Positions 8,934-19,724 of a DNA stretch of 64,000 bases are shown here, piece by piece. Location: the NCBI RefSeq assembly GCF_002802965.1, contig NZ_NXGA01000001.1, positions 2,907,522 through 2,971,521 on the forward strand, given 5' to 3'. This DNA comes from Sporolactobacillus pectinivorans (GTDB lineage: Bacteria > Bacillota > Bacilli > Bacillales > Sporolactobacillaceae). Every line of letters begins with the position of its first letter. Position 1 is the stretch's first letter. A program made the translations under genes and the position numbers. The notes under the pieces were generated by a model. It was not told where the DNA came from. It made no database searches and saw nothing but the letters and a program-made list of their open reading frames with translations.

Positions 8934-9043
8934 ATTTTTCATCCTTCCCATTTATCTGCCTCATAACTAGCTTTTGCGAAATGGGTAGAATCATGAGAAG
9001 AAATGATTGTCAATCCGGGAAATTGCTCCCTTTTGTTGATTTT

Positions 9044-10744
<1,701 letters not shown>

Positions 10745-10746
10745 TG

Positions 10747-11223
10747 TCAGTTCCTGTTTAATCCGAATGTGGACAGAATTTTTTCCTGCAGGCCAAACAT
10801 TTCTTTTTCCTCTGTCTCGGAGGTATGATCATATCCGAGTAAATGGAGAAGGCCGTGAACGACAAGAAAGCCCAGTTCGCGCTCAAACGAGTGTCCATAA
10901 GCTGCTGCCTGCTCTCTGGCTTTATCAATTGAGACAATGATGTCCCCCAACACCCGCGGTTCGCCCTCTTCAGGCAGGATTGGCACTTCGTCATCAGCTA
11001 TTTCTTCCAGTGCAAAGGAAATGACATCTGTCGGACGATCGATTCCCCGATACTCCCGATTGATTTCCTGAATGCGTGGATTGCCGACAAAAGTTAGCGA
11101 ACACTCGACTTCACCCGTCAACTGCAGCAGATCGGCTGCGTGATCAATCAGGCGGATTATCCATTGCTGCTGTTCTTCACTGATTTTCTCTGTATCATCA
11201 TGCATATCAATCGTCATCGTCAT
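10747..11223 (-). CDS. ybeY: Endoribonuclease YbeY
   Basis: Zinc-dependent RNase family involved in 16S rRNA maturation and 70S quality control. The zinc motif HGLLHLLGYDH (about 121-131) is intact, and upstream RGIDRPTDVISFALEE (about 58-73) is the conserved substrate-groove segment. Length 158 aa is typical. It overlaps the end of pgpH by four bases. Confidence 0.96.
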   Translation of the reverse strand: MTMTIDMHDDTEKISEEQQQWIIRLIDHAADLLQLTGEVECSLTFVGNPRIQEINREYRGIDRPTDVISFALEEIADDEVPILPEEGEPRVLGDIIVSIDKAREQAAAYGHSFERELGFLVVHGLLHLLGYDHTSETEEKEMFGLQEKILSTFGLNRN

Positions 11224-13370
11224 TTTCCGCTCACCTTTTTCACTTTTAAATCTTTCGGATATTCTATTCGTGAATGATAAACACCGCGAAGTGTTTCGTC
11301 AATAGATTTTTCAACGATTTTCAATTCCTTAAGCGTTACGTCACAGTCATCGAATTGTCCGTCGCTCAACCGGTCATTGAATATGCTCTTGACCAGATTT
11401 TGCACCTTGACGGGTGTCGGTTTTTTCATGGAGCGGACGGCCGCTTCTATGCTGTCCGCCAATTCAACTACCGCACCCTCCTTTGTCTGGACCTTTGGGC
11501 CTGGGTATCGAAATTCACTTTCAGGGACGGGCTGATCACTCAGTTCCTGTGCCTTGACATAAAAGTAGCGCAGCAGAGTCGTTCCATGGTGCTGTTCCGC
11601 GATATCAATAATTTCTTTCGGCATGTGGTGCTGCCGAAGAATATCCGCCCCATCGTAAGGATGAGAAAAAATAATGGTCCGGCTCAGCTGCGGTGAAATT
11701 TTTTCATGAGGATTGACACCATCCAGCTGGTTTTCAACAAAGAATTTTGGACGTTTGGTTTTTCCAATATCATGGTAATATGCAGCAACTCGCGCCAGAA
11801 GGCCGTTTGCCCCTATCGCTTCACATGCCCTCTCTGCAAGATTGGCTACCATCACACTGTGATGATAAGTTCCTGGAGCCTCAATTAATATTTTCCGCAG
11901 CAAAGGCTGACTCGGATTTGAAAGTTCAAGCAACCGGATCGGCGAAAGAATCCGAAATCCCGTTTCAAACAGGGGCATAAGCCCGTTCGCAAAAATAACT
12001 GAAAGAAAACCGGATAAAAAAGCAAAGATCAGCATCGTTCCGGTACCGACGAGTGAGAGTGGAGTATTCTGAAGCATCAAAAGTGCTAAAAGAATCATGA
12101 TATTGACCAATGCCACAATCCCGCCGGTCTGAAAAATCTTCGGACGCACCTGACGTTTGCGCAGCACCAAGGCTCCCGCTAGGCAAGAGAAAAGTAAATA
12201 GATCGCCGTCGGTGCATCGAATATTGCTGCCCTCGTACTGCTGCCGAAAATTACGCTGCCGATCAGCGACAGAAGCACTCCGGTAACAACGGCCGTTCTC
12301 TCACTCAGAAGCATCCGAATCAGCAATGGGGCTACTGCAATCGGAATGATGTCGCTTAATCCGGAAACCTGCGTCAGCCTGAGATAGCTGCAAATTTTAA
12401 TGATCACTGTGGCCCCTAGAAAAATCAAAGCGTAGATATACAAGTATTTCAGTGAATATTTCTGATGCTGCGCTTTAAACCGGTAATACTCAAACCAGAA
12501 AACGAGCGTGATGAATCCGGTAAAAAGAAAGAGGCCGATAAATGGCACAATATTAAAGTGGTCATCCAAAAGCCCGACCAGTTTAAGCTGCCGAATCATA
12601 TCGCTCGTCACCAGTTCGCCTTTTCTGACGATGACTTCTCCCTGATGGATCGTGACATTGTCCACATTATTGGCGGCATCCTGCTTATTCTGTCGGGTCG
12701 CGGTGGCATCGAAAGTGTAATTAGCCGTGATATAATTGCGGAGCACAACATTGAGTGCGCTCCGCATCTCATCGTTCAGGACAGAGGAGGGCAGTGAAGC
12801 TGAAGCTTTATTCTGGACACGTTCCAGATCATTCCATCCGACCTTGCCGCTCATCGCCTCATAGATACTTGTGCTTGTAATGTCTTCTGCGATCTGAAAG
12901 TCTCTGTCTGAAGCCATGAGCAGTGTTTTCAGGGTTTCGTCGGGAAGCTTAGAATCAGGTGCGCTGGATAGCCCGGCATTTATTTTACCGATGGCAGTTT
13001 TCAAGTCGGCTTGTGAAGAGCTCCCGCTGATTTTAAGCTGTTTTTTTACAGAGGAAATAGTATCAAACAGATCCCCTACTTTTTCAACCTGTATTAATCC
13101 GAGATTTTTATTGTATACGTAAGCAGAAGGTGTTGCGCCCATGGCATCCTGCTTTTTTACCTCGGTTGCCTGCGTGTCTACGGCGTCAATCGGCGACTGG
13201 ATGTCACTGGATGCTATTTCATGGAGCCGTACATCGAGATTTTTAGGAAGGACAGTGCCGATCATCAGCACATAAAGAACGGCACCGACGATGACAATAA
13301 TACCCCAGTCGGCGACATATCTGACAAAGAACGCCTTCAGTTTGTTTCTAAAACGATTCCATGGTGCCAT
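11220..13370 (-). CDS. pgpH: Cyclic-di-AMP phosphodiesterase PgpH (7TM-HD)
   Basis: Membrane HD-type hydrolase that degrades c-di-AMP. Order: N-terminal membrane helix (about 18-40), extracellular 7TMR-HDED domain (about 45-270), seven membrane helices (about 275-470), then a cytosolic HD domain with YHHSVMVANLAERA and YYHDIGKT (about 500-540). ATG 13370 is chosen because GGAGG lies just upstream, over a TTG at 13385; the product is 716 aa. It lies between phoH and ybeY in the conserved yqfE-yqfG order. Confidence 0.94.
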   Translation of the reverse strand: MAPWNRFRNKLKAFFVRYVADWGIIVIVGAVLYVLMIGTVLPKNLDVRLHEIASSDIQSPIDAVDTQATEVKKQDAMGATPSAYVYNKNLGLIQVEKVGDLFDTISSVKKQLKISGSSSQADLKTAIGKINAGLSSAPDSKLPDETLKTLLMASDRDFQIAEDITSTSIYEAMSGKVGWNDLERVQNKASASLPSSVLNDEMRSALNVVLRNYITANYTFDATATRQNKQDAANNVDNVTIHQGEVIVRKGELVTSDMIRQLKLVGLLDDHFNIVPFIGLFLFTGFITLVFWFEYYRFKAQHQKYSLKYLYIYALIFLGATVIIKICSYLRLTQVSGLSDIIPIAVAPLLIRMLLSERTAVVTGVLLSLIGSVIFGSSTRAAIFDAPTAIYLLFSCLAGALVLRKRQVRPKIFQTGGIVALVNIMILLALLMLQNTPLSLVGTGTMLIFAFLSGFLSVIFANGLMPLFETGFRILSPIRLLELSNPSQPLLRKILIEAPGTYHHSVMVANLAERACEAIGANGLLARVAAYYHDIGKTKRPKFFVENQLDGVNPHEKISPQLSRTIIFSHPYDGADILRQHHMPKEIIDIAEQHHGTTLLRYFYVKAQELSDQPVPESEFRYPGPKVQTKEGAVVELADSIEAAVRSMKKPTPVKVQNLVKSIFNDRLSDGQFDDCDVTLKELKIVEKSIDETLRGVYHSRIEYPKDLKVKKVSGK

Positions 13371-13450
13371 TGCGTGCCTCCGCAAAATTAAGCGTTTTAA
13401 CCGCCGCCGATTATTATTGAAAAAACGGAGAAGAGATAAACCGCCTGTGC

Positions 13451-14410
13451 TCAGTCTCCATATGCCTCGATAATTTTCTGGACAAGCGGATGGCGGACAA
13501 TATCAGCGCTTTGCAACTCAATAAAAGCAATTCCGGGGACGTTAATCAGTAATTCCCTCGCAGTCTTCAGCCCTGATTTTTTCCCTTTGGGTAGATCAAC
13601 CTGTGTCACGTCACCTGTAATAATCATCTTTGAACCAAAGCCTAAACGGGTCAAAAACATTTTCATTTGCTCCTGGGTCGTGTTCTGAGCTTCATCAAGA
13701 ATCACATAGGCATCTTCCAGGGTCCGTCCCCGCATATAGGCAAGCGGTGCAATTTCAATTGTGCCACGTTCCAGCAAACGCAAGGTATGTTCCGCACCCA
13801 GCACATCATGAAGCGCATCGTACAGCGGCCGAAGATATGGATCGACTTTTTCCTTAAGATCCCCGGGCAGGAAACCGAGATTTTCGCCGGCTTCAACAGC
13901 AGGTCTCGTCAGGATGAGACGCTTGATTCTGCCCGCTTTAAGCGCGGTAACGGCCATGACCACTGCCAGATAAGTTTTACCGGTTCCTGCAGGCCCAATG
14001 GCAAAAACCATGTCCTGCGTCTTCATCGCTTCCACATACCTTCGCTGCCCGAGTGTTTTGACGCGGATGGGCTTTCCCTTGGCATTTGTTGTTATTTCTG
14101 TTTCATAAAGGTTCCCGAAAAGATCAAGCTGACCGTTTGCCGCCATCTTCAAAGCATAGACAGCATCGCGCTCAGTTATCGAAATACCGCGCCTTATCAG
14201 TTGAAGTAAGGCGCGCAGTATTTCCTCAACCCGCCGTACATCATCTTCATTTTCAGTGGAAACACTGACGGCCCCACCCCGCGTTACTATGGAAATGCCC
14301 AGAGTCTTTTCAATAATTTTCAGATTAGCATCCCCCGGGCCGAAAAGCATGATTGCTTCGTTTGCATTATCCCAGTCGATTGCAACTGTATATAAATGGC
14401 GTTCTGGCAA
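13451..14410 (-). CDS. phoH: PhoH-like ATPase
   Basis: PhoH family P-loop protein of 319 aa, proposed to act with YbeY in RNA metabolism. An N-terminal KH-like segment (about 1-90) precedes the ATPase domain: Walker A GPAGTGKTYLA (about 138-148), Walker B VILDEAQN (about 237-244), and the motif TGDVTQVDLP. The start appears to be TTG 14410, with GAGGGGG about 11 bases upstream; no ATG precedes the conserved region. It heads the phoH-pgpH-ybeY-dgkA-cdd-era-yqzL-recO run. Confidence 0.94.
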   Translation of the reverse strand: MPERHLYTVAIDWDNANEAIMLFGPGDANLKIIEKTLGISIVTRGGAVSVSTENEDDVRRVEEILRALLQLIRRGISITERDAVYALKMAANGQLDLFGNLYETEITTNAKGKPIRVKTLGQRRYVEAMKTQDMVFAIGPAGTGKTYLAVVMAVTALKAGRIKRLILTRPAVEAGENLGFLPGDLKEKVDPYLRPLYDALHDVLGAEHTLRLLERGTIEIAPLAYMRGRTLEDAYVILDEAQNTTQEQMKMFLTRLGFGSKMIITGDVTQVDLPKGKKSGLKTARELLINVPGIAFIELQSADIVRHPLVQKIIEAYGD

Positions 14411-14450
14411 GCTCTATATATCCCCCTCAACAGCAGTTCACGTTTCTCTC

Positions 14451-14481
14451 ATTTTACCATATGTGAACGTTTGAATTCCAA
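14451..14481 (-). promoter_or_regulatory. Possible promoter of the phoH operon
   Basis: TAAAAT (14456-14451) has an extended -10 TGG directly upstream, and TTGGAA (14481-14476) lies 19 bp away, which is long. The site is about 40 bp before phoH. Confidence 0.4.
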
Positions 14482-14549
14482 TCTGATTTGTGGAGAGCCC
14501 ACCACGAACCCTTCTGAAAGAAAAGAGGCCCTTTTTTTCATGAAAAAAT

Positions 14550-15773
14550 TCACTGGCCTGCATTTTGTTTATTATTCAATTTTCGCTTCTCCTGGGCAAT
14601 GTCAATGGCCTGGGGCTGGGCAATGTCTTCATACACAACCTGGCGGCTGTGGACAATCAGTTTGCCTTTCTCAATCGTCTTGCTTTCAATCGTTGAGGAA
14701 ACAATCTTAGCATCTTCCGAAAGACTGTGCAGCAATTTCTGTTCAGTTGCTTTTTCTGCTTCTGCCAGAGCTTCTTTCTCTGTCAGGTTCCGAACGGACA
14801 GCTTCTTTTCTCTGAACTGTATCTGTACATAAGATATCGGCAAGTCCCAGATAAGAAAACGGATCGGCTTGCGCACTGTCTCTTTATCAAACTCCCGATA
14901 AGGGTGCTGATTGAATCCCCATAACGGCAAAATCAGCCCGCCTAATTGAAGGCGGTGCATCCGGAATAAATGTCCAGTATAAAGCGTGTAGCGGCTCTTC
15001 AAGGGCAGAACTGCCTCTGACTGATACCATGTTTCCCCGATCACTTTTCCCTTGGCTGATACAAAGCGCGGTTCTTGCTCGTTTCCTATAGTTCCGAGTA
15101 CCAGCAACTGACCGCGCTTGACAAACTGATTGCTTTCGACAACAGGTTGTCCGGTTTCAACGAACAGATGATGGATAACAGCCTGTTTCGAAGCGATCAG
15201 ATTTCTTGGCCCGGTCGGTTTGACTTCCTTAGGGTATTTTTTTTGAACGACATCGATTTTATAAGTGGTTCCTTCCTGTGAGACCCCAATCCAGGTCACT
15301 TCATTCAGCCTTGCCGACAATAGGCTTTCCAGCTGGCCTGAATCCGGAACGAAAAAGTCCAGCGACCCTACATAAAGATGTTCTTTTATCAATATAGAGC
15401 GGATTTGTTCTTCAAGTTTCGGATCTGCACCCTTGACCTGGATTGCCCAAACCATGTTTGATAATACAAGCAGGATGGCGATAAAAAGAACCAGGCCCGC
15501 TGCAACGCCGAGCCTCGTTTTCATCTTCCGAACATAAAATGGAATGCCCTTCTTCTCCAATATTCTTATGCTGCAACCGCTCTTCCGCAGCAAAGGTTTC
15601 AAAAGTTCCGGCTCTACAAGTGTCAGGAAGCAGACAATAGTGCTCCGATTTTTTCGTTTCACATGCCAAAAACGGATGCCCGCTCCTGTGCAGAGTGAGA
15701 GAAATTTTTCAGGCGTTTTGCCCGTAATCTCTGCCTTCAGATAACCTCCGGCCTGTCCTATCCAGTGCCTCAA
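14550..15773 (-). CDS. yqfD: Sporulation protein YqfD
   Basis: Member of the YqfD family, expressed in the mother cell during sporulation; needed for efficient spore formation, but the biochemical role is unknown. One membrane helix is clear (about 92-111, VAAGLVLFIAILLVLSNMVW), with a cytosolic N-terminal domain and a large external C-terminal domain (about 120-400). Length 407 aa is typical. TTG 15773 is the start, with AAAGGAGGGG seven bases upstream. It follows yqfC by 18 bp, forming the usual yqfC-yqfD pair. Confidence 0.92.
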   Translation of the reverse strand: MRHWIGQAGGYLKAEITGKTPEKFLSLCTGAGIRFWHVKRKNRSTIVCFLTLVEPELLKPLLRKSGCSIRILEKKGIPFYVRKMKTRLGVAAGLVLFIAILLVLSNMVWAIQVKGADPKLEEQIRSILIKEHLYVGSLDFFVPDSGQLESLLSARLNEVTWIGVSQEGTTYKIDVVQKKYPKEVKPTGPRNLIASKQAVIHHLFVETGQPVVESNQFVKRGQLLVLGTIGNEQEPRFVSAKGKVIGETWYQSEAVLPLKSRYTLYTGHLFRMHRLQLGGLILPLWGFNQHPYREFDKETVRKPIRFLIWDLPISYVQIQFREKKLSVRNLTEKEALAEAEKATEQKLLHSLSEDAKIVSSTIESKTIEKGKLIVHSRQVVYEDIAQPQAIDIAQEKRKLNNKQNAGQ

Positions 15774-15791
15774 TCTGAATCCCCTCCTTTC

Positions 15792-16079
15792 TCAGTCACC
15801 CGCAATAAAACTGATGCCTGTAATTAATCCCTCCAGGTTAATTTCCTTTTCAAGGATCGCTTCCAGAACAAACGATTCACCCGTGACCCGGAGATTGCCC
15901 AATTGGGTCGCCAGAATCAGCTCATTTTCCGAGAATGCGATAATTCCCTGATGATTTTCAATTGAAAGCCGGGACCGGCCGATCAGTGTGATTCTGGGCA
16001 CGCCTGTGATAATATCTTCCGGGATATCAGAGACCTCCGAAAACCACTTTTTAAATCCGGCCGGCCGCTTTATCTTCAT
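15792..16079 (-). CDS. yqfC: Sporulation protein YqfC
   Basis: A 95-aa protein of the YabP/YqfC family, made of predicted beta strands (RITLIGRSRLSIENHQGI, about 24-41). It works with YqfD in the mother cell; the molecular function is unknown. The reading frame is open to GTG 16088, but that codon lies within GAGGTGG, so ATG 16079 is the better start. A terminator upstream (16238-16263) separates it from the floA transcript, so it probably has its own sporulation promoter in 16080-16237; I could not place that promoter with confidence. Confidence 0.88.
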   Translation of the reverse strand: MKIKRPAGFKKWFSEVSDIPEDIITGVPRITLIGRSRLSIENHQGIIAFSENELILATQLGNLRVTGESFVLEAILEKEINLEGLITGISFIAGD

Positions 16080-16237
16080 GTCTTCCACCTCAATAAACCT
16101 TATGTATTAAAAAAGCTGCATAGCACTTCAATTAAAGAATGACTGCCTGTAAAACGGATTTATCCTTCTCAATCAACAAACTTTTCCCAATTTCATTGCA
16201 CTTACTTTTTTCATCTTCAAGATAATCCGCAGAACGC

Positions 16238-16263
16238 AAAAAAACCGCAGTGTTCAACTGCGG
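16238..16263 (-). terminator. Terminator of the floA operon
   Basis: CCGCAG/CTGCGG stem with a 7-base loop followed on the minus strand by seven T. It lies 26 bp after the stop of the gene at 16289-16744 and shows that an overlapping 82-codon frame (16132-16380) is not a gene. Confidence 0.85.
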
Positions 16264-16288
16264 GATACTAAAATCGTAGTTATATCTT

Positions 16289-16744
16289 TCATTTTCTGTT
16301 TCTGTTAAAGTAGGGATGCGGCTCGACTGCTCTCGGCTTTCCAATACATTCAGAGAAAATAAAAGCCTGTCTCGCCGCATGGCGATTATTCATCCATTCT
16401 GGCCGGTTATGACGAACCGCCGGCTCGAGCGAAGTGATGACCTGCCCCGATACCAAAGGCGATCCGCCCGCTGTCCGTGAAGACTGATCTACCGCTTTCC
16501 GGTAGCGTTTCATTATATCGCTCTCTCCCGAAGCATCCTTCGCTGCCGGCTTCAGAACAGGGCCGGGCTGTACGTCAGGTTGGCGCTCTCCGGCAGATTG
16601 GTCATCTGCAGTCTGTCCGCCTGTCGGAACGGATCGTGCACGGCGCTGCTCACGTCTTTTTCTCTCTTGCCTATTTTGGTTTTCAACAGACCTTGATATA
16701 AAAAAGATAAAAGCGATTACGGCGATAATAATGCCAATACTCAT
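16289..16744 (-). CDS. Membrane-anchored protein of unknown function, yqfB position
   Basis: A 151-aa protein I do not recognise. It begins with a hydrophobic helix (MSIGIIIAVIAFIFFISRS, 1-19), then a strongly basic stretch rich in Arg and Gln (20-38), a long polar and proline-rich segment that is likely disordered (40-115), and a compact C-terminal motif ARQAFIFSECIGKPRAVEPH (about 124-143). That layout suggests an N-terminal anchor with a cytosolic tail ending in a short docking motif. It starts 38 bp after floA and is followed by a terminator, so it is the second and last gene of the floA transcript, in the place of B. subtilis yqfB. Confidence 0.7.
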   Translation of the reverse strand: MSIGIIIAVIAFIFFISRSVENQNRQERKRREQRRARSVPTGGQTADDQSAGERQPDVQPGPVLKPAAKDASGESDIMKRYRKAVDQSSRTAGGSPLVSGQVITSLEPAVRHNRPEWMNNRHAARQAFIFSECIGKPRAVEPHPYFNRNRK

Positions 16745-16782
16745 TGTATGGACACATCCCTTCTCCCAGCTTCCGCCTTACT

Positions 16783-17784
16783 TTACTTATATTCGTCCCC
16801 GGAAGAATTGTCGTTGCCGCTGCTGTTGTTTCCGAACGAATGGCGCATTTCGGTATCGGCTTTGATATTATTGTAGTTCATATAGTCCATAACCCCAAGC
16901 TTGCCCTCTTTAAGTGCCGCAGCCATCGCAAGCGGCACTTCGGATTCTGCTTCAACAACCTTGGCACGCATTTCTTCGACACGTGCCCGCATTTCCTGCT
17001 CGCTTGCAACCGCCATAGCGCGCCGTTCTTCGGCTTTGGCCTGTGCAATATTTTTATCCGCCTCGGCCTGCTCAGTCTGCAGAAAAGCACCGATGTTTTT
17101 GCCGACATCTACATCTGCAATATCGATCGAAAGAATTTCAAACGCAGTCCCTGCATCAAGACCCTTCTCAAGCACTGTCTTCGAAATCGTGTCCGGATTT
17201 TTCAAAACATCCTTATGGGTATGGGAAGCACCGATTGTACTGACAACCCCCTCGCCAACACGGGCCAGAACCGTTTCCTCGCCGGCACCGCCGACCAGCC
17301 TGTCAATATTTGCCCGAACTGTGATCCTCGCTTTGACTTTCACTTCGATTCCGTTGATCGCGACACCGGCAATATAGGGTGTCTCGATAACTTTTGGATT
17401 CACACTCATCTGGACAGCCTCAAGCACATTGCGGCCGGCAAGATCAATAGCGGCTGCCCGCTCGAAGGTCAGTTCGATATTCGCGCGATGTGCCGCAATC
17501 AGTGCATTGACGACACGATCCACGTTACCGCCGGCAAGATAATGGCTTTCCAGCTGATTCGTATGGATATCAAGCCCCGCTTTTGTTGCTTTAATCAGCG
17601 GATCGATGACCCGGCGGGGAACAACCCTGCGCAGCCTCATGCCGATTAGTGTGAAAATACTGATCCGAACTCCAGAAGACAATGCTGAAATCCAGAGCAT
17701 AACCGGTACAAAAGTAAAAAGAACTACGATTACGATAATAACGAGCGCAGCAATAATTAGAATACTGACTGTTGAAGCATCCAT
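16783..17784 (-). CDS. floA: Flotillin-like protein FloA
   Basis: Flotillin-like scaffold of functional membrane microdomains (YqfA family). An N-terminal membrane segment (about 5-30) precedes the SPFH/flotillin domain (about 40-230). A coiled-coil region rich in Ala, Glu and Arg follows ([19 protein letters not shown], about 260-280), then a polar tail with [15 protein letters not shown] 17784, preceded by GGGGATGGG, gives 333 aa, close to 331 in B. subtilis; the frame upstream to 17898 covers the promoter and is not coding. The NfeD partner gene yqeZ usually upstream is absent. Confidence 0.95.
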   Translation of the reverse strand: MDASTVSILIIAALVIIVIVVLFTFVPVMLWISALSSGVRISIFTLIGMRLRRVVPRRVIDPLIKATKAGLDIHTNQLESHYLAGGNVDRVVNALIAAHRANIELTFERAAAIDLAGRNVLEAVQMSVNPKVIETPYIAGVAINGIEVKVKARITVRANIDRLVGGAGEETVLARVGEGVVSTIGASHTHKDVLKNPDTISKTVLEKGLDAGTAFEILSIDIADVDVGKNIGAFLQTEQAEADKNIAQAKAEERRAMAVASEQEMRARVEEMRAKVVEAESEVPLAMAAALKEGKLGVMDYMNYNNIKADTEMRHSFGNNSSGNDNSSGDEYK

Positions 17785-17838
17785 CAAGTGACCCATCCCC
17801 TTTTGCCTGTTTGCCTGAAAGTAGCCGGATATTCTGAT

Positions 17839-17864
17839 TACGGAATCCGGCGGAAAAAGTTTCA
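17839..17864 (-). promoter_or_regulatory. SigW-type promoter of floA
   Basis: TGAAAC (17864-17859), a 16-bp spacer, then CGTA (17842-17839) match the ECF sigma W consensus exactly. In B. subtilis the yqeZ-yqfA-yqfB operon is under SigW, so the site fits. A GCCGGAT/ATCCGGC dyad overlaps the -10. Confidence 0.8.
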
Positions 17865-17867
17865 TAT

Positions 17868-17908
17868 TAAAAAACAAAGCTCCGTTTGCAATCAGCACAA
17901 ACAGAGCT
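17868..17908 (-). terminator. Terminator after yqeY
   Basis: An 11-bp stem AGCTCTGTTTG/CAAACGGAGCT (one G-T wobble) with tail TTTGTTTTTT, directly after the yqeY stop and directly upstream of the floA -35. Confidence 0.88.
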
Positions 17909-17914
17909 CTTTCA

Positions 17915-18358
17915 TCAACTTAATTTACTTCGCACGAGACGATTGACCAAACTGCCGTCAGCCCGGCCTTTAAGTTTCGGCATAATCACTTTCATGATTT
18001 TACCGATATCAGCCTTTGAGCCGGCACCAACCTCCGAAATTGTTTCATCTATGATGGATTTTATATCCTCTTCAGACAACTGTTCAGGCATATAAGTTTG
18101 AACAATAGCAATTTCATTGCTGACTTCTTCGACAAGATCCTGTCTGCCCGCATTCTCAAACTCTTGGAGGGAGTCTTTTCTCTGCTTAAGTTCACGTGAC
18201 AGAACCGCCAGCACCTCATCTTCGGACAATTCTTTCATTTTTTTGATCGACTCGTTCTGAAGCGCTGTTTTGATCATACGGATGACGGAGAGACGCACCT
18301 TGTCTCTTGCTTTCATCGCTTGTTTCATGTCGCTATTCAGACGATCAACAAGGCTCAT
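17915..18358 (-). CDS. yqeY: GatB/YqeY domain protein YqeY
   Basis: A 147-aa YqeY family protein, resembling the C-terminal tRNA-binding domain of GatB; a role in tRNA or amidotransferase chemistry is suspected but unproven. It is helical, with conserved [13 protein letters not shown] (about 24-36) and a C-terminal [19 protein letters not shown] segment (about 113-127). ATG 18358 follows AAGGAG at a 9-base spacing; the open frame upstream overlaps rpsU. It is cotranscribed with rpsU. Confidence 0.93.
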   Translation of the reverse strand: MSLVDRLNSDMKQAMKARDKVRLSVIRMIKTALQNESIKKMKELSEDEVLAVLSRELKQRKDSLQEFENAGRQDLVEEVSNEIAIVQTYMPEQLSEEDIKSIIDETISEVGAGSKADIGKIMKVIMPKLKGRADGSLVNRLVRSKLS

Positions 18359-18374
18359 GTACCAAAACTCCTTC

Positions 18375-18557
18375 TCAGAATCTGCGACGATTTTTTTTAC
18401 GTGCAGCCTCAGATTTTTTCTTCCTTTTGACACTCGGTTTCTCGTAATTTCTCCGTTTCTTTACTTCAGCTAAAGTGCCGGACTTCGAAACCGAACGTTT
18501 GAAGCGCCTCAGGGCATCTTCAATCGATTCATTCTTCCTGACCCTTGTCTCAACCAT
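18375..18557 (-). CDS. rpsU: 30S ribosomal protein S21
   Basis: Small basic ribosomal protein of 60 aa. It begins [19 protein letters not shown] and has the conserved [19 protein letters not shown]-terminus. ATG 18557 is preceded by GGAGGGAGGG. It sits next to yqeY, as in other Bacillales. Confidence 0.97.
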   Translation of the reverse strand: MVETRVRKNESIEDALRRFKRSVSKSGTLAEVKKRRNYEKPSVKRKKKSEAARKKNRRRF

Positions 18558-18622
18558 CTATGTTTCCCTCCCTCCAAAAACGAAAGCAACTTAAAATGAC
18601 ATACTTTTACATGTCACTTGCC

Positions 18623-18651
18623 ATTATAAACGATAAAAAACAATTTATCAA
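18623..18651 (-). promoter_or_regulatory. Strong SigA-type promoter of rpsU-yqeY
   Basis: TTGATA (18651-18646) and a perfect TATAAT (18628-18623) with a 17-bp spacer, about 65 bp upstream of rpsU. Confidence 0.8.
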
Positions 18652-18735
18652 ATTAAAGAAAGCGTTTTTCCAAACCAGATAGCTTGCAAAAGTCCTAGTA
18701 AGTTTAGCAATCTTCTAAAATGCTGCCTTTTTCTG

Positions 18736-18764
18736 TCATGATTTGGACATGTACCTCATACAAT
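18736..18764 (+). promoter_or_regulatory. SigE-like promoter of the Na/Pi symporter gene
   Basis: -10 CATACAAT (18757-18764) matches the mother-cell SigE consensus, with TCATGAT (18736-18742, 5 of 7) at a 14-bp spacing. No good SigA -35 fits the same -10. Sporulation expression is an inference from this match. Confidence 0.45.
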
Positions 18765-18781
18765 AGGACGAGGTGATTAAG

Positions 18782-19702
18782 TTGGATCAGCAGGTTATTG
18801 CCTTTATTCTCTATATTCTTCTTTTCTTGCTGGGAATGGGCGTGATGACCGGTTCAATGCATCGCCTCGCCGGCCGGAGGATGAAGGATACACTTAAGAG
18901 AGCAGCCGATACACCGTTGAAAGGGCTCACTTTGGGTACATTGGCATCGATGCTCCTGCAAAGCAGTTCGGCCGTGACCATTATTACAGTGGGTTTGATC
19001 GGCGCGCGTGCTATGAGCTTTTCACAAAGTGTAGGCATCATCCTCGGTGCCAACATCGGAACAACTGTGACTGGTGAAATTGCCGCCCTTCCCATAGGAT
19101 CGCTGCACTATTTTTTTTTCGGAATCGGTTTTATTCTGATGTGCCTGCCCGTCCGGAATAGTTTTTCTGTCGGATCCTTTTTTTTCGGGATTGGTTGTCT
19201 GTTCGCTTCGATGGCTGGTTTCAGTTCGCTGGCTGAGCCGCTCGCTGCCTCACCGTTTATCCGCGATCTGCTTGTCGATGCAAATGGCAGCCTGTTCTAC
19301 GCCGTGATCGTCGGCACATTGTTTTCAGCAATCATTCAGTCAAGCTCGGCGACAATGCTCGTATGCATGGGATTTCTCGATCACAATATTCTGTCACTGC
19401 CTGCTGCGATCGCAATCATGTTCGGTTCAAATATTGGCACGTGCCTGACCACTTATATTGCCAGTATGGGGACAGGCCGTGAAGGAAGATGGACGGCTTA
19501 CACTCATATTCTGTTTAACGTCTTGAGCGTCGTTATCTTTTTCCCTTTTATCCATCCGCTGGCCGAATTATCAATGATGATTGCCGGAAACGGAAAGACG
19601 GCTCTGGCGCACACATCAGTTGTTTTTAATTTAATTACTGCATTTCTTGCCATTCCGCTCGTCGGTCCCTATGGACGCTGGGTCGAAAAAAAGAAGCTCT
19701 GA
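18782..19702 (+). CDS. yqeW: Na/phosphate cotransporter family protein YqeW
   Basis: Member of the Na+/Pi cotransporter (PNaS/NptA) family in the membrane. Two inverted repeats carry the QSSSA signatures: LLQSSSAVTIITVG (about 57-70) and IIQSSSATMLVCMG (about 185-198), each followed by GANIGTT/GSNIGTC. About eight hydrophobic segments are visible. TTG 18782 is chosen, with GACGAGGTG six bases upstream; GTG 18773 lies inside that ribosome-binding site. The product is 306 aa, as in B. subtilis YqeW, and lacks the C-terminal PhoU domain of longer relatives. It converges on mtaB with only 22 bp between stops and no clear terminator. Confidence 0.9.
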   Translation: MDQQVIAFILYILLFLLGMGVMTGSMHRLAGRRMKDTLKRAADTPLKGLTLGTLASMLLQSSSAVTIITVGLIGARAMSFSQSVGIILGANIGTTVTGEIAALPIGSLHYFFFGIGFILMCLPVRNSFSVGSFFFGIGCLFASMAGFSSLAEPLAASPFIRDLLVDANGSLFYAVIVGTLFSAIIQSSSATMLVCMGFLDHNILSLPAAIAIMFGSNIGTCLTTYIASMGTGREGRWTAYTHILFNVLSVVIFFPFIHPLAELSMMIAGNGKTALAHTSVVFNLITAFLAIPLVGPYGRWVEKKKL

Positions 19703-19724
19703 AACAAGTTAAAGTTAAACGGCC

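Noticed and set aside
16132-16380. An 82-codon minus-strand frame overlapping the 3' end of the 16289-16744 gene, suggesting a frameshifted or separate gene
   Set aside because: It runs through a clear terminator (16238-16263) and has no ribosome-binding site, and the C-terminus of the overlapping frame is protein-like.
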